From Hydrogenophaga sp. (GTDB lineage: Bacteria; Pseudomonadota; Gammaproteobacteria; Burkholderiales; Burkholderiaceae_C): DNA of 64,000 bases. How positions within the stretch are numbered: the stretch's first letter is position 1; every line of letters begins with the position of its first letter. The notes under the pieces were generated by a model, which saw nothing but the letters and a program-made list of their open reading frames with translations, ran no database searches and had not been told where the DNA came from. Location of the stretch: NCBI RefSeq assembly GCF_018780385.1, contig NZ_JADMJO010000022.1:32494-96493 (forward strand), given 5' to 3'. This document shows positions 19,601 to 28,864 of the stretch, piece after piece. Position numbers and translations under genes: made by a program.

Positions 19601-20710
19601 TCACGACGAAGAAGAAGAGGCAAGCCCAGAAACGGCCTGAAACAAAACCTGCCGAGCCTGCACAACAACCCGCGCCTTCCACTCATCCGTGTCCACATAA
19701 AAAGCCGCCAACACCCGAGCCTTGATCGCAGCACGCAAGGCCTCGGGCGCTTCGGGGTGCAGGTGCAGCCAGTGGTCCCCACGCAGCGCGTCGATCACCT
19801 CTTCGATCGGCACCGTGCCGTACTCCATTGCGATGCCGGTGTACTGCGCCTGCGGGCATTCTTCGTACGCGGCGCTCCACATCAAGCCGGTCAACAGGGC
19901 CGACGTCGACGAGCCGTCGTAGATGGAGGTCACCGGTGTCTGTCCACCGCCGCCCCACCATGCTCGAGCACGCTCCAGCGCCACCGCGTCGTCGCGGCAG
20001 GCGCAGATGCGCTCGCCCAGCCCGCTCTCGCCCAGCCCGGTGTGCAGGTCGATCCACGCGAGGTGGCGGGCCTGCCTGCAGTGACGGCGCAGCACGTCTC
20101 GCAAGGTGCGGTTGCTCCAGGTGGCATCAACACCGCCATAAAACAGGCCATCGGCAAACGCATGCTGCCCCTGAGACACGGCGGCCTGAAAGCGGGTCAG
20201 GCCGTGGGTCTGGATGTGGGCCCCGATGGCCGCGACGTTGTCGGGCCCCGGCGGCCATTGCTTGGGCAACAACAGCTCGTGCAGTTCCGCATAGGCCTCG
20301 TTGGCGGGCAGCGGTTGGCTGAAGTCCTGGAAGTTGCGGTTCAGGTCGACGTTCTCGTGCGTGACGCGGCGCACCCACGAAAAACCGTGCGGGTTGAGGG
20401 CGTGGATGTAGAGCACAGCCACGCCAGCGGCCCGCGCGTGTTCGCGCCATTCTGCGTCGTGTGCGGCGAACACCTGCACACCCGAGCCGCAGTAGCCCTC
20501 CACACCATGGCAGGCACTGCTGACGATCAGCAGCCGCTCCGCGGATGGGTCGCCATCGAGCGCCACATCCATCGCGAGCACTTCGCCATCGCGACCCGGC
20601 AGGGGATGGTTGTGGCTGGAGATCGCCATGCCTGCGCTGGCGGCCGCTTCCAGAAACTTCACCCGGGCCCGGGCGTACGACGGGGAGAACGCGTCGGCTG
20701 GTGCGATCAA
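19601..20710 (-). CDS. DUF2817 (M14-like) metallopeptidase family protein
   Basis: 369 residues. The zinc-carboxypeptidase-like fold shows SSACHGVEGYCGSG near residue 60 (His and Glu ligands), NPHGFSWVRRVTHENVDLNR, and LAWIDLHTGLGESG for the third ligand region, as in DUF2817 proteins. A TTG start at 20710 overlaps the stop of the amidohydrolase (TTGA), placing the family N-terminus FSPSYARARVKFLEAA right after it. No signal peptide. The tail ends in a serine run. Coupling to an M20 amidohydrolase suggests sequential breakdown of an amide or peptide. Confidence 0.8.
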   Translation of the reverse strand: MIAPADAFSPSYARARVKFLEAAASAGMAISSHNHPLPGRDGEVLAMDVALDGDPSAERLLIVSSACHGVEGYCGSGVQVFAAHDAEWREHARAAGVAVLYIHALNPHGFSWVRRVTHENVDLNRNFQDFSQPLPANEAYAELHELLLPKQWPPGPDNVAAIGAHIQTHGLTRFQAAVSQGQHAFADGLFYGGVDATWSNRTLRDVLRRHCRQARHLAWIDLHTGLGESGLGERICACRDDAVALERARAWWGGGGQTPVTSIYDGSSTSALLTGLMWSAAYEECPQAQYTGIAMEYGTVPIEEVIDALRGDHWLHLHPEAPEALRAAIKARVLAAFYVDTDEWKARVVVQARQVLFQAVSGLASSSSS

Positions 20711-21924
20711 GCAGCGGCCCCCGGGCGCGGGGTGCCCAACCACTTTTCGGCCAGCTGCACCCAGTAGGTGGCGCCCAGCGGAATCAGGTCGTCGTTGAAG
20801 TCGTAGCTGGGGTTGTGCAGCATGCAGGGGCCGCCGCCGTGACCCATTTCGCGGTGCGCGCCGTCGCCGTTGGCAATGAAGGCGTAGCAGCCTGGGCGGG
20901 CCTGCAGCATGTAGGCGAAGTCTTCCGCGCCCATCGTGGGCTCCTGCTCCACCACACGATCGGCACCCACGATGTCGGCCATGACCTCGCGCGCGAACGC
21001 GGTCTCGACGGCGTGGTTGATGGTGGGCGGGTAGTTGCGTTTGAACTGGAATTCGACCGTGGCGCCGAAGGCCGCGCTGGTGTGCTCGGCAATCTCCTGC
21101 ATGCGGCGTTCGATCATGTCGAGCACCTCGTAGGTGAAGGTGCGCACGGTGCCCTGGATCTCGCAACTGTCGGGCACCACGTTGGTGGCCTCGCCGGTGT
21201 GGATCATGGTGACCGAGATCACGCCGGCGTCCACCGGCTTCTTGTTGCGCGAGATGATGGTCTGGAAGGCCATGACCATCTGGCAGGCCACCGGCACCGG
21301 GTCGATGCCGTTGTGGGGGAGTGCGGCGTGCGCGCCCTTGCCGCGGATGGTGATGTGGAATTCGTTGCTCGACGCCATCACCGGGCCGGCACTGGCAGCG
21401 AAGGTGCCCACCGCCATGCCTGGCCAGTTGTGCATGCCGAACACCGACTCCACCGGGAACTGCTCGAACAGACCGTCCTTGATCATCTCGCGCGCGCCGC
21501 CACCGCCTTCTTCGGCCGGCTGGAAGATCAGATAGACCGTGCCGTCGAAGTTGCGGTGCTTGGCAAAGTGCTGCGCTGCGCCGAGCAGCATGGCGGTGTG
21601 GCCGTCGTGGCCGCAGGCGTGCATCTTGCCGGCGTGCTGGCTGGCGTGGGCAAAGGTGTTGTGCTCCTGCATGGGCAGGGCGTCCATGTCGGCGCGCAGG
21701 CCGATGGCACGACCGCTCTTGCCGCCGTCGCGCCCGTGCACGATGCCCACCACACCGGTGGTGCCCATGCCGCGGTGCACGGGAATGCCCCATTCGGTGA
21801 GTTTGTCCGCCACCACATCGGCGGTGCGCACTTCCTTGAAACAGAGTTCGGGGTGTGCGTGGATGTCGCGGCGCACGGCCGCGATGCTGGCGGCCTGCGT
21901 GAGGATGGAGTCGATGAGTTTCAT
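20707..21924 (-). CDS. M20 family amidohydrolase (hippurate hydrolase-like)
   Basis: 405 residues of the M20D class. Metal site motifs are visible: LRADMDALPM, MHACGHDGHTAMLLGAA and FQPAEEGGGGA, with a dimerisation domain around ITIRGKGAHAALPHNGIDP and C-terminal PTMGAEDFAYML. It hydrolyses N-acyl amino acids or related amides; IAA-amide, hippurate and N-acetyl-diaminopimelate hydrolases share this pattern. The start MKLIDSIL is preceded by AAGGTCC. Translationally coupled to the DUF2817 gene. Confidence 0.88.
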   Translation of the reverse strand: MKLIDSILTQAASIAAVRRDIHAHPELCFKEVRTADVVADKLTEWGIPVHRGMGTTGVVGIVHGRDGGKSGRAIGLRADMDALPMQEHNTFAHASQHAGKMHACGHDGHTAMLLGAAQHFAKHRNFDGTVYLIFQPAEEGGGGAREMIKDGLFEQFPVESVFGMHNWPGMAVGTFAASAGPVMASSNEFHITIRGKGAHAALPHNGIDPVPVACQMVMAFQTIISRNKKPVDAGVISVTMIHTGEATNVVPDSCEIQGTVRTFTYEVLDMIERRMQEIAEHTSAAFGATVEFQFKRNYPPTINHAVETAFAREVMADIVGADRVVEQEPTMGAEDFAYMLQARPGCYAFIANGDGAHREMGHGGGPCMLHNPSYDFNDDLIPLGATYWVQLAEKWLGTPRPGAAA

Positions 21925-22089
21925 GAGGACCTTTGCGTGCCGTGACAGGGGCATCGAAAACAAAAGGTCATGGTACCGAAGAGCTGCATGCGCCGAGGCT
22001 GCGCAGGAGACACCCCCATCAACATGCGGGCCACTTGACCTGGTTGGTGACGATCAAGTGATCACCACGCGAGGACGAGGCAAGCCCGC

Positions 22090-23241
22090 CTATCGGCGAA
22101 TGCGACCGTCTTCGGTCAGCAGCGTGAGTTCAACAAACCGGGAGCCGGTGTGTTTTGTCGGTCCGAAGTCCAACGGGAACCCGCCCAGATTCACGTTCTG
22201 CATGCCTTGCACGGCGTTGATGAAGCCCTCGCGCGTGAGCGCCCTCCCCGCGCGGCGCACACCTTCGGTGAACACCTTGGCCGCCACGAAGCCTTCCATG
22301 CCCGAGTAGTTGGGCTCGATGCCGCGCTTCTCCTTGATGGCCGCCAGGTACTCGCCTGAAAGCGGTGTGGCCGGCGTGTAGGGGAAGGGCATCACCTGGC
22401 TCACGGACACACCACGGGCCTCCGCCCCGAGCTCGTCGATCAGGGCCTGGGTGCCGACAAACGAGACGTTGTAGAAGTTGCCGTGGAATCCGGCACGGCG
22501 CGCCTGCCGCACAAAGGTGGCCACCGCCTTGTAGGCCCCGATCTGCACGATGGCCTCGGGTTTCTGGGCCAGGATGTCCTTCACCGCCTGCTCCACATCG
22601 ATGGTGTTGCGCTCCACCGTGCCCAGGGCCACGGGCTCCATGGTCATGGCGGTCATGGCCCGGGTCACACCCTCCAGACCGGTCTTGCCGTAGGCGTCGT
22701 TCTGGTAGAAGACCGCGATCTTCTTGATGCCGGTGGAGGTGATCTGGCGAACGATGGCGGCCGTCTCGTCAAAGTAGGAGGCGCGCACATGGATGGCGTA
22801 GCGGTTGAACGGATCGCGCAGTGCCTGTGCACCGGTGAACGGTGCGAAGAACGGCACCTTGGCGGTGGTGGCCAGCGGCAAGGCGGCCAGGCTCGTGGGC
22901 GTGCCGATGTAGCCAAACAGGGCGAACACGTCATCCGCAATGAGCTGGCGGGTGTTGGCGACACAGCGCTCGGGCTCGTAGCCGTCGTCCAGCCGTTTGA
23001 TCTCGATCGTGCGGCCCTGGACGCCGCCCTTCGCGTTGACCGTGTCGAAGTAGGCCTGCGCCCCCAGATGGAACTGCAAGCCCAGCTGCACGGCTGCACC
23101 GGTGAAAGGTGCGGACTGCCCCAGGACGATGCGGGCGTCGGTCAAGGCGGAGCTCTGCGCGCTGGCGGAGGCGCCCCAGGAAGCCAGAGCCCCCGAGCCG
23201 ACCAGCTTGCACACTTGGGATAGGGCTTCACGACGCTGCAT
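22090..23241 (-). CDS. ABC transporter substrate-binding protein, branched-chain amino acid type
   Basis: 383 residues with a signal peptide that begins MQRREALS (Tat-like twin Arg) and ends SASA-Q near residue 29. The mature protein is a Leu/Ile/Val-binding-type periplasmic protein: IVLGQSAPFTGAAVQLG, IEIKRLDDGYEPERCVANTR, and FGYIGTPTSLAALP. No permease or ATPase genes are adjacent, so it is an orphan binding protein whose ligand is not set by context. AGGAG precedes the ATG. It is divergent from the molybdopterin enzyme with a 97-base shared promoter gap. Confidence 0.85.
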   Translation of the reverse strand: MQRREALSQVCKLVGSGALASWGASASAQSSALTDARIVLGQSAPFTGAAVQLGLQFHLGAQAYFDTVNAKGGVQGRTIEIKRLDDGYEPERCVANTRQLIADDVFALFGYIGTPTSLAALPLATTAKVPFFAPFTGAQALRDPFNRYAIHVRASYFDETAAIVRQITSTGIKKIAVFYQNDAYGKTGLEGVTRAMTAMTMEPVALGTVERNTIDVEQAVKDILAQKPEAIVQIGAYKAVATFVRQARRAGFHGNFYNVSFVGTQALIDELGAEARGVSVSQVMPFPYTPATPLSGEYLAAIKEKRGIEPNYSGMEGFVAAKVFTEGVRRAGRALTREGFINAVQGMQNVNLGGFPLDFGPTKHTGSRFVELTLLTEDGRIRR

Positions 23242-23338
23242 GCGGATACTCCTGATATGCTGATTTGGACACCGAGCAGGGTAAAGCAAGCGCCCTGCCA
23301 TCCCCCACGTCCCGACTCCTTTTGGCAACACCCATCCG

Positions 23339-25381
23339 ATGAACACGACTGCGCTCACGATCCGCGGTGCCTGTCCCCACGATTGTCCGGACACCTGTTC
23401 CCTGGTCACCACGGTGGAGAACGGCGTGGCCGTGCGCGTGCAGGGCAACGCCGAGCACCGACACACCGACGGCGTGCTGTGCACCAAGGTGTCGCGTTAC
23501 ACCGAGCGCACCTACCACCCTGAGCGCCTGCTGCACCCGCTCAAACGCACCGGCCCCAAGGGCAGCGGGCAGTTTGAACGCGTGAGCTGGGATGAAGCAC
23601 TGGATGCGATTGCCGACCGCCTGAAAACCATTGCCACCCGAGACCCGCAAGCTGTTCTGCCGTACAGCTACGCCGGCACCATGGGGCAGGTGCAGGGTGA
23701 AGGCATGGCCGCGCGCTTTTTCCACCGGCTCGGCGCCTCGTTCCTGGACCGCACCATCTGCGCATCGGCCGGCGGCGAGGCGCTGGTGCAGACCCTGGGT
23801 GGCAAGGTCGGCATGAAGGTGGAGCACTTTGCGGCCTCGAAGTTGATCCTGATCTGGGGCAGCAACTCCATCGGCAGCAACCTGCATTTCTGGCGTCTGG
23901 CCCAGCAGGCCAAGCGCGACGGCGCCCGTCTGGTCTGCATCGACCCGCGGCGTTCAGAAACCGCCGAGAAGTGCCACGAACACATCGCCCTGCGCCCGGG
24001 TACCGACGCGGCGCTGGCGCTCGCGCTCATGCACCAGCTCATCACGCACGACTGGCTGGACCACGACTACATCGCGCAGCACACGCTGGGCTGGGAAGGC
24101 CTGCGCGAGCGCGCGCTGCGGTGGCCGCCCGAGCGCGCGGCGAACGTCTGCGGCATTCCGGTGCAGCAGATCACCGATCTGGCGCGCGCCTACGGCACCA
24201 CGAAGCCGGCCGCCATCCGCCTGAACTACGGCATGCAGCGCGTGCGGGGCGGCGGCAATGCGGTGCGCGCCATCGCCTGCCTGCCCGCGCTGGTGGGTGC
24301 CTGGCGGGAGTCTGCGGGCGGCCTGCTGCTCTCCAGCTCGGGCCTGTTCCCGGTTGACCGCGCGGCGCTGCACCGGCCCGACTTGCTGGCCGGCAGAAGC
24401 CCGCGCACGATCAACATGAGCACCATCGGCAACGATCTGCTCCATGAAGGTTCGGCCGGCTTCGGCCCGAAGATCGAGGCGCTCATCGTCTACAACAGCA
24501 ACCCCGTGGCGGTGGCGCCCGAATCCGGCAAGGTGGTGCAGGGCTTCCTGCGCGAGGACCTGTTCACCGTGGTGCTGGAGCATTTCAAAACCGACACCGC
24601 CGACCACGCCGACATCATCCTGCCGGCCACCACGCAGCTCGAACACTGGGACATCCACACCAGCTACGGTCACACCGACGTGCTGCTCAATCGCCCGGCC
24701 ATCGCACCCGTGGGCGAGGCGCGCACCAACACCGACATCTTCCGCGCGCTGGCCGCGCGCATGGGTTTTGACGATCCGTGTTTTCAGGACGACGACGAGA
24801 CCCTGTGCCGCACCGCATTTGGCAACACGGTGGATTTCCAGCAACTGCTCGACCAGGGCTTCACCACCCTGCCCGTGCCTGAAGCACCGTATGCCAACGG
24901 CGGTTTCCCCACGCCCTCGGGCCGCTGCGAATTCTTCAGCGCGCGCCTGGCCGCGCAGGGCATGGACGGCCTGCCCGACCACCTGCCCAACCACGAACTG
25001 CAAGGCTCGTCGCCGGCCTACCCGCTGGCCATGATCTCGCCACCGGCGCGCAACTTCCTCAACTCCAGCTTCGTCAACGTGCAGAGCCTGCGCGACATCG
25101 AAGGCGAACCGCTGCTGGAAATCCACGCCGACGACGCAGCCCTGCGCGGCATCGAGAGCGGCCAGATGGTGCGCGTGTTCAACGACCGCGGCGAATACCG
25201 CTGCAAGGCCAAGGTGTCGACGCGGGCACGGCCCGGCGTGGTCAACGGCCTGGGCATCTGGTGGCGCAAGCTCGGACCCTCGGGCACCAACGTCAACGAA
25301 GTCACCAGCCAGCAACTCACCGACATGGGTCGCGGGCCAGTGTTCTACGACTGTCTGGTCGAAGTGGCCAGCGTGCCCTGA
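23339..25381 (+). CDS. Molybdopterin-dependent oxidoreductase, single subunit, cytoplasmic
   Basis: 680 residues. The N-terminus has a [4Fe-4S] motif CPHDCPDTC with Cys12, Cys16, Cys20 and a fourth Cys48 in GVLCTK. The Mo-bisMGD domains follow (ILIWGSNSIGSNLHFWRLAQ, CIDPRRSETAEK, IILPATTQLEHWD) and the C-terminal molybdopterin-binding barrel. There is no Tat leader. No electron-transfer or chaperone subunit is adjacent. Substrate cannot be told; relatives are annotated as formate dehydrogenase-like or uncharacterised oxidoreductases. The aminopeptidase gene follows seven bases later on the same strand. Confidence 0.85.
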   Translation: MNTTALTIRGACPHDCPDTCSLVTTVENGVAVRVQGNAEHRHTDGVLCTKVSRYTERTYHPERLLHPLKRTGPKGSGQFERVSWDEALDAIADRLKTIATRDPQAVLPYSYAGTMGQVQGEGMAARFFHRLGASFLDRTICASAGGEALVQTLGGKVGMKVEHFAASKLILIWGSNSIGSNLHFWRLAQQAKRDGARLVCIDPRRSETAEKCHEHIALRPGTDAALALALMHQLITHDWLDHDYIAQHTLGWEGLRERALRWPPERAANVCGIPVQQITDLARAYGTTKPAAIRLNYGMQRVRGGGNAVRAIACLPALVGAWRESAGGLLLSSSGLFPVDRAALHRPDLLAGRSPRTINMSTIGNDLLHEGSAGFGPKIEALIVYNSNPVAVAPESGKVVQGFLREDLFTVVLEHFKTDTADHADIILPATTQLEHWDIHTSYGHTDVLLNRPAIAPVGEARTNTDIFRALAARMGFDDPCFQDDDETLCRTAFGNTVDFQQLLDQGFTTLPVPEAPYANGGFPTPSGRCEFFSARLAAQGMDGLPDHLPNHELQGSSPAYPLAMISPPARNFLNSSFVNVQSLRDIEGEPLLEIHADDAALRGIESGQMVRVFNDRGEYRCKAKVSTRARPGVVNGLGIWWRKLGPSGTNVNEVTSQQLTDMGRGPVFYDCLVEVASVP

Positions 25382-25388
25382 GGCCACC

Positions 25389-26480
25389 GTGAAGCAGCTG
25401 CCGGCACTCGCATTCGCGGCCATGCTGAGCGCCGGCTGCGCAACCAACACGACCGGCGTGGGCTACTACTGGCAGTCGGTCAGCGGGCATCTGAAAATGT
25501 TGCAGGCCGCGCGCCCGGTCGACGACTGGCTGGCTGACGACGCTGTTCCGTCCGGGCTCAAGGAACGGCTGGAGAAGGCGCGGCGCATCCGCCAGTTCGC
25601 GGTGAGCGAGCTGGCCCTGCCCGACAACGCCAGCTACCACCGCTACGCCGACCTGCAGCGGCGCGCCGCTGTCTACAACGTGGTGGCCGCGCCCGCGCTC
25701 TCGCTCACACTGGAGACCTGGTGCTTCCCGGTGGCCGGTTGCGTGGGCTACCGCGGCTACTTTCTGGAGTCGGACGCACGGGCCTTCGCCGACAGTCTGG
25801 ATGAGGCACTGGAGGTGGCCGTTTATCCGGTTCAGGCCTACTCCACCCTCGGCTGGATGAACTGGGCCGGCGGCGATCCACTGCTCAACACCTTCATCAC
25901 CTACCCCGAGGGCGAGCTGGCTCGCTTCATCTTTCACGAACTCTCGCACCAGGTGGTCTATGTGCAGAACGACACCGCCTTCAACGAGTCGTTCGCCACC
26001 ACGGTCGAGCGGCTGGGCGCGGCACGGTGGCTCAACCGGTCAACCGACCAGGCCCGCGCCGACTACGCCACCTTCGACAACCGCCGCCGGGCTTTCCGCG
26101 CCCTCACCCGCTCGACCCGCGAGCGTCTCAAGGCCATCTATGAAGATGTCCACCTGCTGGACGACACCAAGCTGCAACGCAAAGCCGTCGCCATGAGGGA
26201 TTTCCGGCAACAGTACGAGCGCCTGAAAGCCGGCTGGAACGGTTACGCCGGTTACGACCCCTTTGTGGCGGTGGCCAACAACGCCAGCTTTGCAGCGCAG
26301 GCGGCCTACGACGACTGGGTGCCTGCGTTTGAAGCGCTGTTCGAGCGCGAGGGCCGCGATTTCACACGGTTTTATGATGCGGTGCGCGCACTGGCCGATC
26401 GCCCGAAAGAAGAGCGCCAAGCCGCCCTGCGAGAGCTGGCGCCCACCGCCTGGGCAGCCACCCACCACGACCGCCCCTGA
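25389..26480 (+). CDS. Predicted lipoprotein aminopeptidase (PF10023-type)
   Basis: 363 residues starting with GTG. A lipoprotein signal ends LSAGC (lipidated Cys17). Zinc-protease motif HELSHQ (His183, Glu184, His187) and NESFATTVE (Glu200) match the family of putative aminopeptidases often seen in beta- and gammaproteobacteria. It should be anchored in the outer or inner membrane facing the periplasm. It lies seven bases after the molybdoenzyme stop, so it is probably co-transcribed although no functional link is obvious. Confidence 0.8.
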   Translation: MKQLPALAFAAMLSAGCATNTTGVGYYWQSVSGHLKMLQAARPVDDWLADDAVPSGLKERLEKARRIRQFAVSELALPDNASYHRYADLQRRAAVYNVVAAPALSLTLETWCFPVAGCVGYRGYFLESDARAFADSLDEALEVAVYPVQAYSTLGWMNWAGGDPLLNTFITYPEGELARFIFHELSHQVVYVQNDTAFNESFATTVERLGAARWLNRSTDQARADYATFDNRRRAFRALTRSTRERLKAIYEDVHLLDDTKLQRKAVAMRDFRQQYERLKAGWNGYAGYDPFVAVANNASFAAQAAYDDWVPAFEALFEREGRDFTRFYDAVRALADRPKEERQAALRELAPTAWAATHHDRP

Positions 26481-26500
26481 CAACAACACGCGAGACACAC

Positions 26501-26824
26501 ATGGCCGACATCCACATCGAACGCGATCACCAACTCGGCATGGGCGCTGCGCGCAAGCTCGCCTGGCGCTGGGCGGAACAGGCCGAGAACGATTTCGACA
26601 TGAGTTGCACCTATGAAGAAGGTGACGACTGCGACGAAGTGCAGTTCACCCGCTCGGGCGTGAGTGGCACGCTCAAGGTATCGGCGGACAAGTTTGAGCT
26701 CGATGCGCGCCTGGGCTTCCTGCTGGGCGCCTTCAAGGACCGCATCGAGAGCGAGATCGTGAAGAACCTCGACGAACTGCTGGCGGCGAAGAAGCCGGCC
26801 GCCAAAAAGAAGAAGGCTGGCTGA
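26501..26824 (+). CDS. Polyhydroxyalkanoic acid system family protein
   Basis: 107 residues with the PHA-system domain (PF09650-like): HIERDHQLGMGAARKLAWRW, and LGFLLGAFKDRIESEIVKNL. The C-terminus is a lysine/alanine tail (AAKKPAAKKKKAG) like those of histone-like or phasin-associated proteins. Members cluster with PHA storage genes in many proteobacteria. It sits tail-to-tail with the acyl-CoA-binding protein and next to a wax ester synthase, together forming a lipid-storage neighbourhood. Confidence 0.8.
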   Translation: MADIHIERDHQLGMGAARKLAWRWAEQAENDFDMSCTYEEGDDCDEVQFTRSGVSGTLKVSADKFELDARLGFLLGAFKDRIESEIVKNLDELLAAKKPAAKKKKAG

Positions 26825-26827
26825 CGC

Positions 26828-27082
26828 TCAGCTCAGGCTCTGGACGAGGTCGATGTACTGCTGCATCGCATCATCTTTTTCGGTGCCCTTGAAGCCGTTC
26901 CACGCGTCCCACTTGGCGCGACCGACCATGTCGCCAAAACCGGGCTTCTTGCCTTCCACATCTCCTTCGGCGGCTTGTTTGTACAAGGCGTAAATCTTCA
27001 GGAGAGTGGCGTTGTCGGGCCGCTCGCTCAGGTTCTTGGAATTCGCCACCGCGGCTTCGAATAGGGACTTGAGATCGGCCAT
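26828..27082 (-). CDS. Acyl-CoA-binding protein (ACBP)
   Basis: 84 residues, the classic single-domain ACBP length. The four-helix signature is present: LFEAAVANSKNL, NATLLKIYALYKQAAEGDV and MVGRAKWDAWNGFKG, with the ligand-contacting Tyr-Lys and Lys-Trp. It binds medium- and long-chain acyl-CoA in the cytoplasm. ACBP is universal in eukaryotes and patchy in bacteria. It ends three bases from the convergent PHA-system gene and shares an upstream gap with the divergent wax ester synthase. Confidence 0.92.
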   Translation of the reverse strand: MADLKSLFEAAVANSKNLSERPDNATLLKIYALYKQAAEGDVEGKKPGFGDMVGRAKWDAWNGFKGTEKDDAMQQYIDLVQSLS

Positions 27083-27216
27083 GAATGCTCCTGTTGTTGA
27101 ATGAATGGCCCGGCAGGCGCGCCGCGGGCTAAGGGCTCTCCCGCTATCTTACGGTTGGCGGCCTCTGCACAATAGGGCCACAACCCAAGACCCGCCCAGC
27201 CACCCGAGGAGCATCC

Positions 27217-28806
27217 ATGGTTCAACGCGTTGCCGCCCGCAGCGGCACCCCGGCGGTGCGCGCCAGTCGCCCTGCCACTCGCCGCCCGAACGCCATCAAC
27301 GGCGCCGCGGCTGGCGTGCTGCCAGCGGTGAAGCAGGCGCTGTCCAGCACGCTCGGGCTGGAAGGCGAGCGCATGAGCAAGGTCGACACGGCCTGGCTGC
27401 GCATGGATTCACCGTCCAATCTCATGATGATCGTGGGCGTCTGGATCCTCCAACCGGGCATCACCATCGAGTCCTTGAACGAACGGGTGCGCGAGCGTCT
27501 GCTGCCCTACCGCCGCTTCGTGCAGCTGGCGCGCGAAGACGCCACGGGTGCGCAATGGATAGCCGACGCCGACTTCCGCCTTGACCGCCATGTGGTCACG
27601 CACCGGCTCTCGCAAACCGGCGCGCAAAGCGAACAGGATGCCCTGCAGGCCCGCGTGGCCGAACTCGCCATGCAGCCGCTGGACCGCCAGCACCCGCTGT
27701 GGCGCTTCGAGCTGATCGAACAGTACGGTGGCGGCTCGGCGCTGGTCGCGCGCATCCACCACTGCATTGCCGACGGCATTGCGCTCATCAGCGTGATGAT
27801 GAGCCTGGTCGACGGCGGCGGTGCACCGCCGCAGCGCAAGGACCGCAAGACGACCAAGCCCGGCCTGGACGGCGCCGAAGACTGGGTGGTCGACACACTG
27901 ATCCGGCCGTTCGGCGATCTCACCGCCAAGGCGCTGGAGGCGGCTGGTGGCAGTGCCGCCAAGTCGTTTGCCATGCTGGCCTCCCCCCAACAGAGCCTGA
28001 CCGACTCGCTCGGCCAGGCGGTTGATCTGGCGCGCATGGGTGGTCAGCTCGCCAGCGATCTGGCCGCACTCGCGCTCATGCCCGACGACTCGCCCACCCG
28101 GCTCAAGGGACAACCGGGCAACACCAAACGCGTGGCCTGGTGCGAACCGATACCGCTGGACGAGGTGAAAGCCATCGGCAAGGCACTGAACTGCTCGGTC
28201 AACGACGTGCTGCTGGGGTGCGTGGCCGGCGCCATCGGTGCTTACCTCCGAAGCCTGGGCGACGATCCCACCGGCCAGGAGATCCGCGCCATGGTGCCGA
28301 TCAACCTGCGCCCGATGGAAGACGCCTGGAAACTCGGCAACCGGTTCGGGCTGGTGCCGCTGGTGCTGCCCATCGGTTGCACCAACCCGGTCGAACGTGT
28401 GTTCACCGTGCGCTCGCGCATGAACAATCTCAAGGGCAGCCTGCAACCCCTGCTGACCTTCGGTTTGCTCTCGGTGGCGGGCTTGCTGGTCAAGCCCGCG
28501 CAGGACGCCATGCTCAGCCTGTTCGGCCGCAAGACCACCGCGGTGATGACCAACGTTCCGGGCCCGGCCACCAAGCTCAAGGTCTGCGGCTCCACGCTGG
28601 AGCAAACGATGTTCTGGGTACCGCAGACCGGCACGGTGGGCCTGGGGGTGTCGATCCTGAGCTACGGTGGCGGCGTGCAGTTCGGTGTGATCGCCGACAC
28701 CACCCTGTGCCCCGAACCGCAGCGGATCATCGACGAGTTCGAGCCCGAATTCCGGCGCTTGCTCACCCTCACCCTGATGCTGCCCTGGGGTGAAGCCAAG
28801 GCATAG
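27217..28806 (+). CDS. Wax ester synthase/acyl-CoA:diacylglycerol acyltransferase (WS/DGAT)
   Basis: 529 residues. The catalytic motif HHxxxDG appears as HHCIADG (181-187); other landmarks are MSKVDTAWLRMDSPSNLMMI, PLWRFELIEQYGGG and the C-terminal NVPGPATKLKVCGS. It joins an acyl-CoA to a fatty alcohol or diacylglycerol, making storage lipid. The ATG at 27217 has a GAGGAG site and gives a 52-residue basic N-terminal extension; Met53 (27373) is the point where most homologues begin. The adjacent ACBP would supply acyl-CoA. Confidence 0.9.
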   Translation: MVQRVAARSGTPAVRASRPATRRPNAINGAAAGVLPAVKQALSSTLGLEGERMSKVDTAWLRMDSPSNLMMIVGVWILQPGITIESLNERVRERLLPYRRFVQLAREDATGAQWIADADFRLDRHVVTHRLSQTGAQSEQDALQARVAELAMQPLDRQHPLWRFELIEQYGGGSALVARIHHCIADGIALISVMMSLVDGGGAPPQRKDRKTTKPGLDGAEDWVVDTLIRPFGDLTAKALEAAGGSAAKSFAMLASPQQSLTDSLGQAVDLARMGGQLASDLAALALMPDDSPTRLKGQPGNTKRVAWCEPIPLDEVKAIGKALNCSVNDVLLGCVAGAIGAYLRSLGDDPTGQEIRAMVPINLRPMEDAWKLGNRFGLVPLVLPIGCTNPVERVFTVRSRMNNLKGSLQPLLTFGLLSVAGLLVKPAQDAMLSLFGRKTTAVMTNVPGPATKLKVCGSTLEQTMFWVPQTGTVGLGVSILSYGGGVQFGVIADTTLCPEPQRIIDEFEPEFRRLLTLTLMLPWGEAKA

Positions 28807-28821
28807 CGCCCCCACGCTGCG

Positions 28822-28860
28822 CCTTGGGGCGGCCGGGCGCCGGATCGGTCTGCCCCAAGG
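28822..28860. terminator. Bidirectional hairpin between wax ester synthase gene and coaX
   Basis: CCTTGGGGC and GCCCCAAGG form perfect 9-bp arms around a 21-base loop. It fills the gap between two convergent stops (28806 and 28865). Confidence 0.6.
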
Positions 28861-28864
28861 GACT

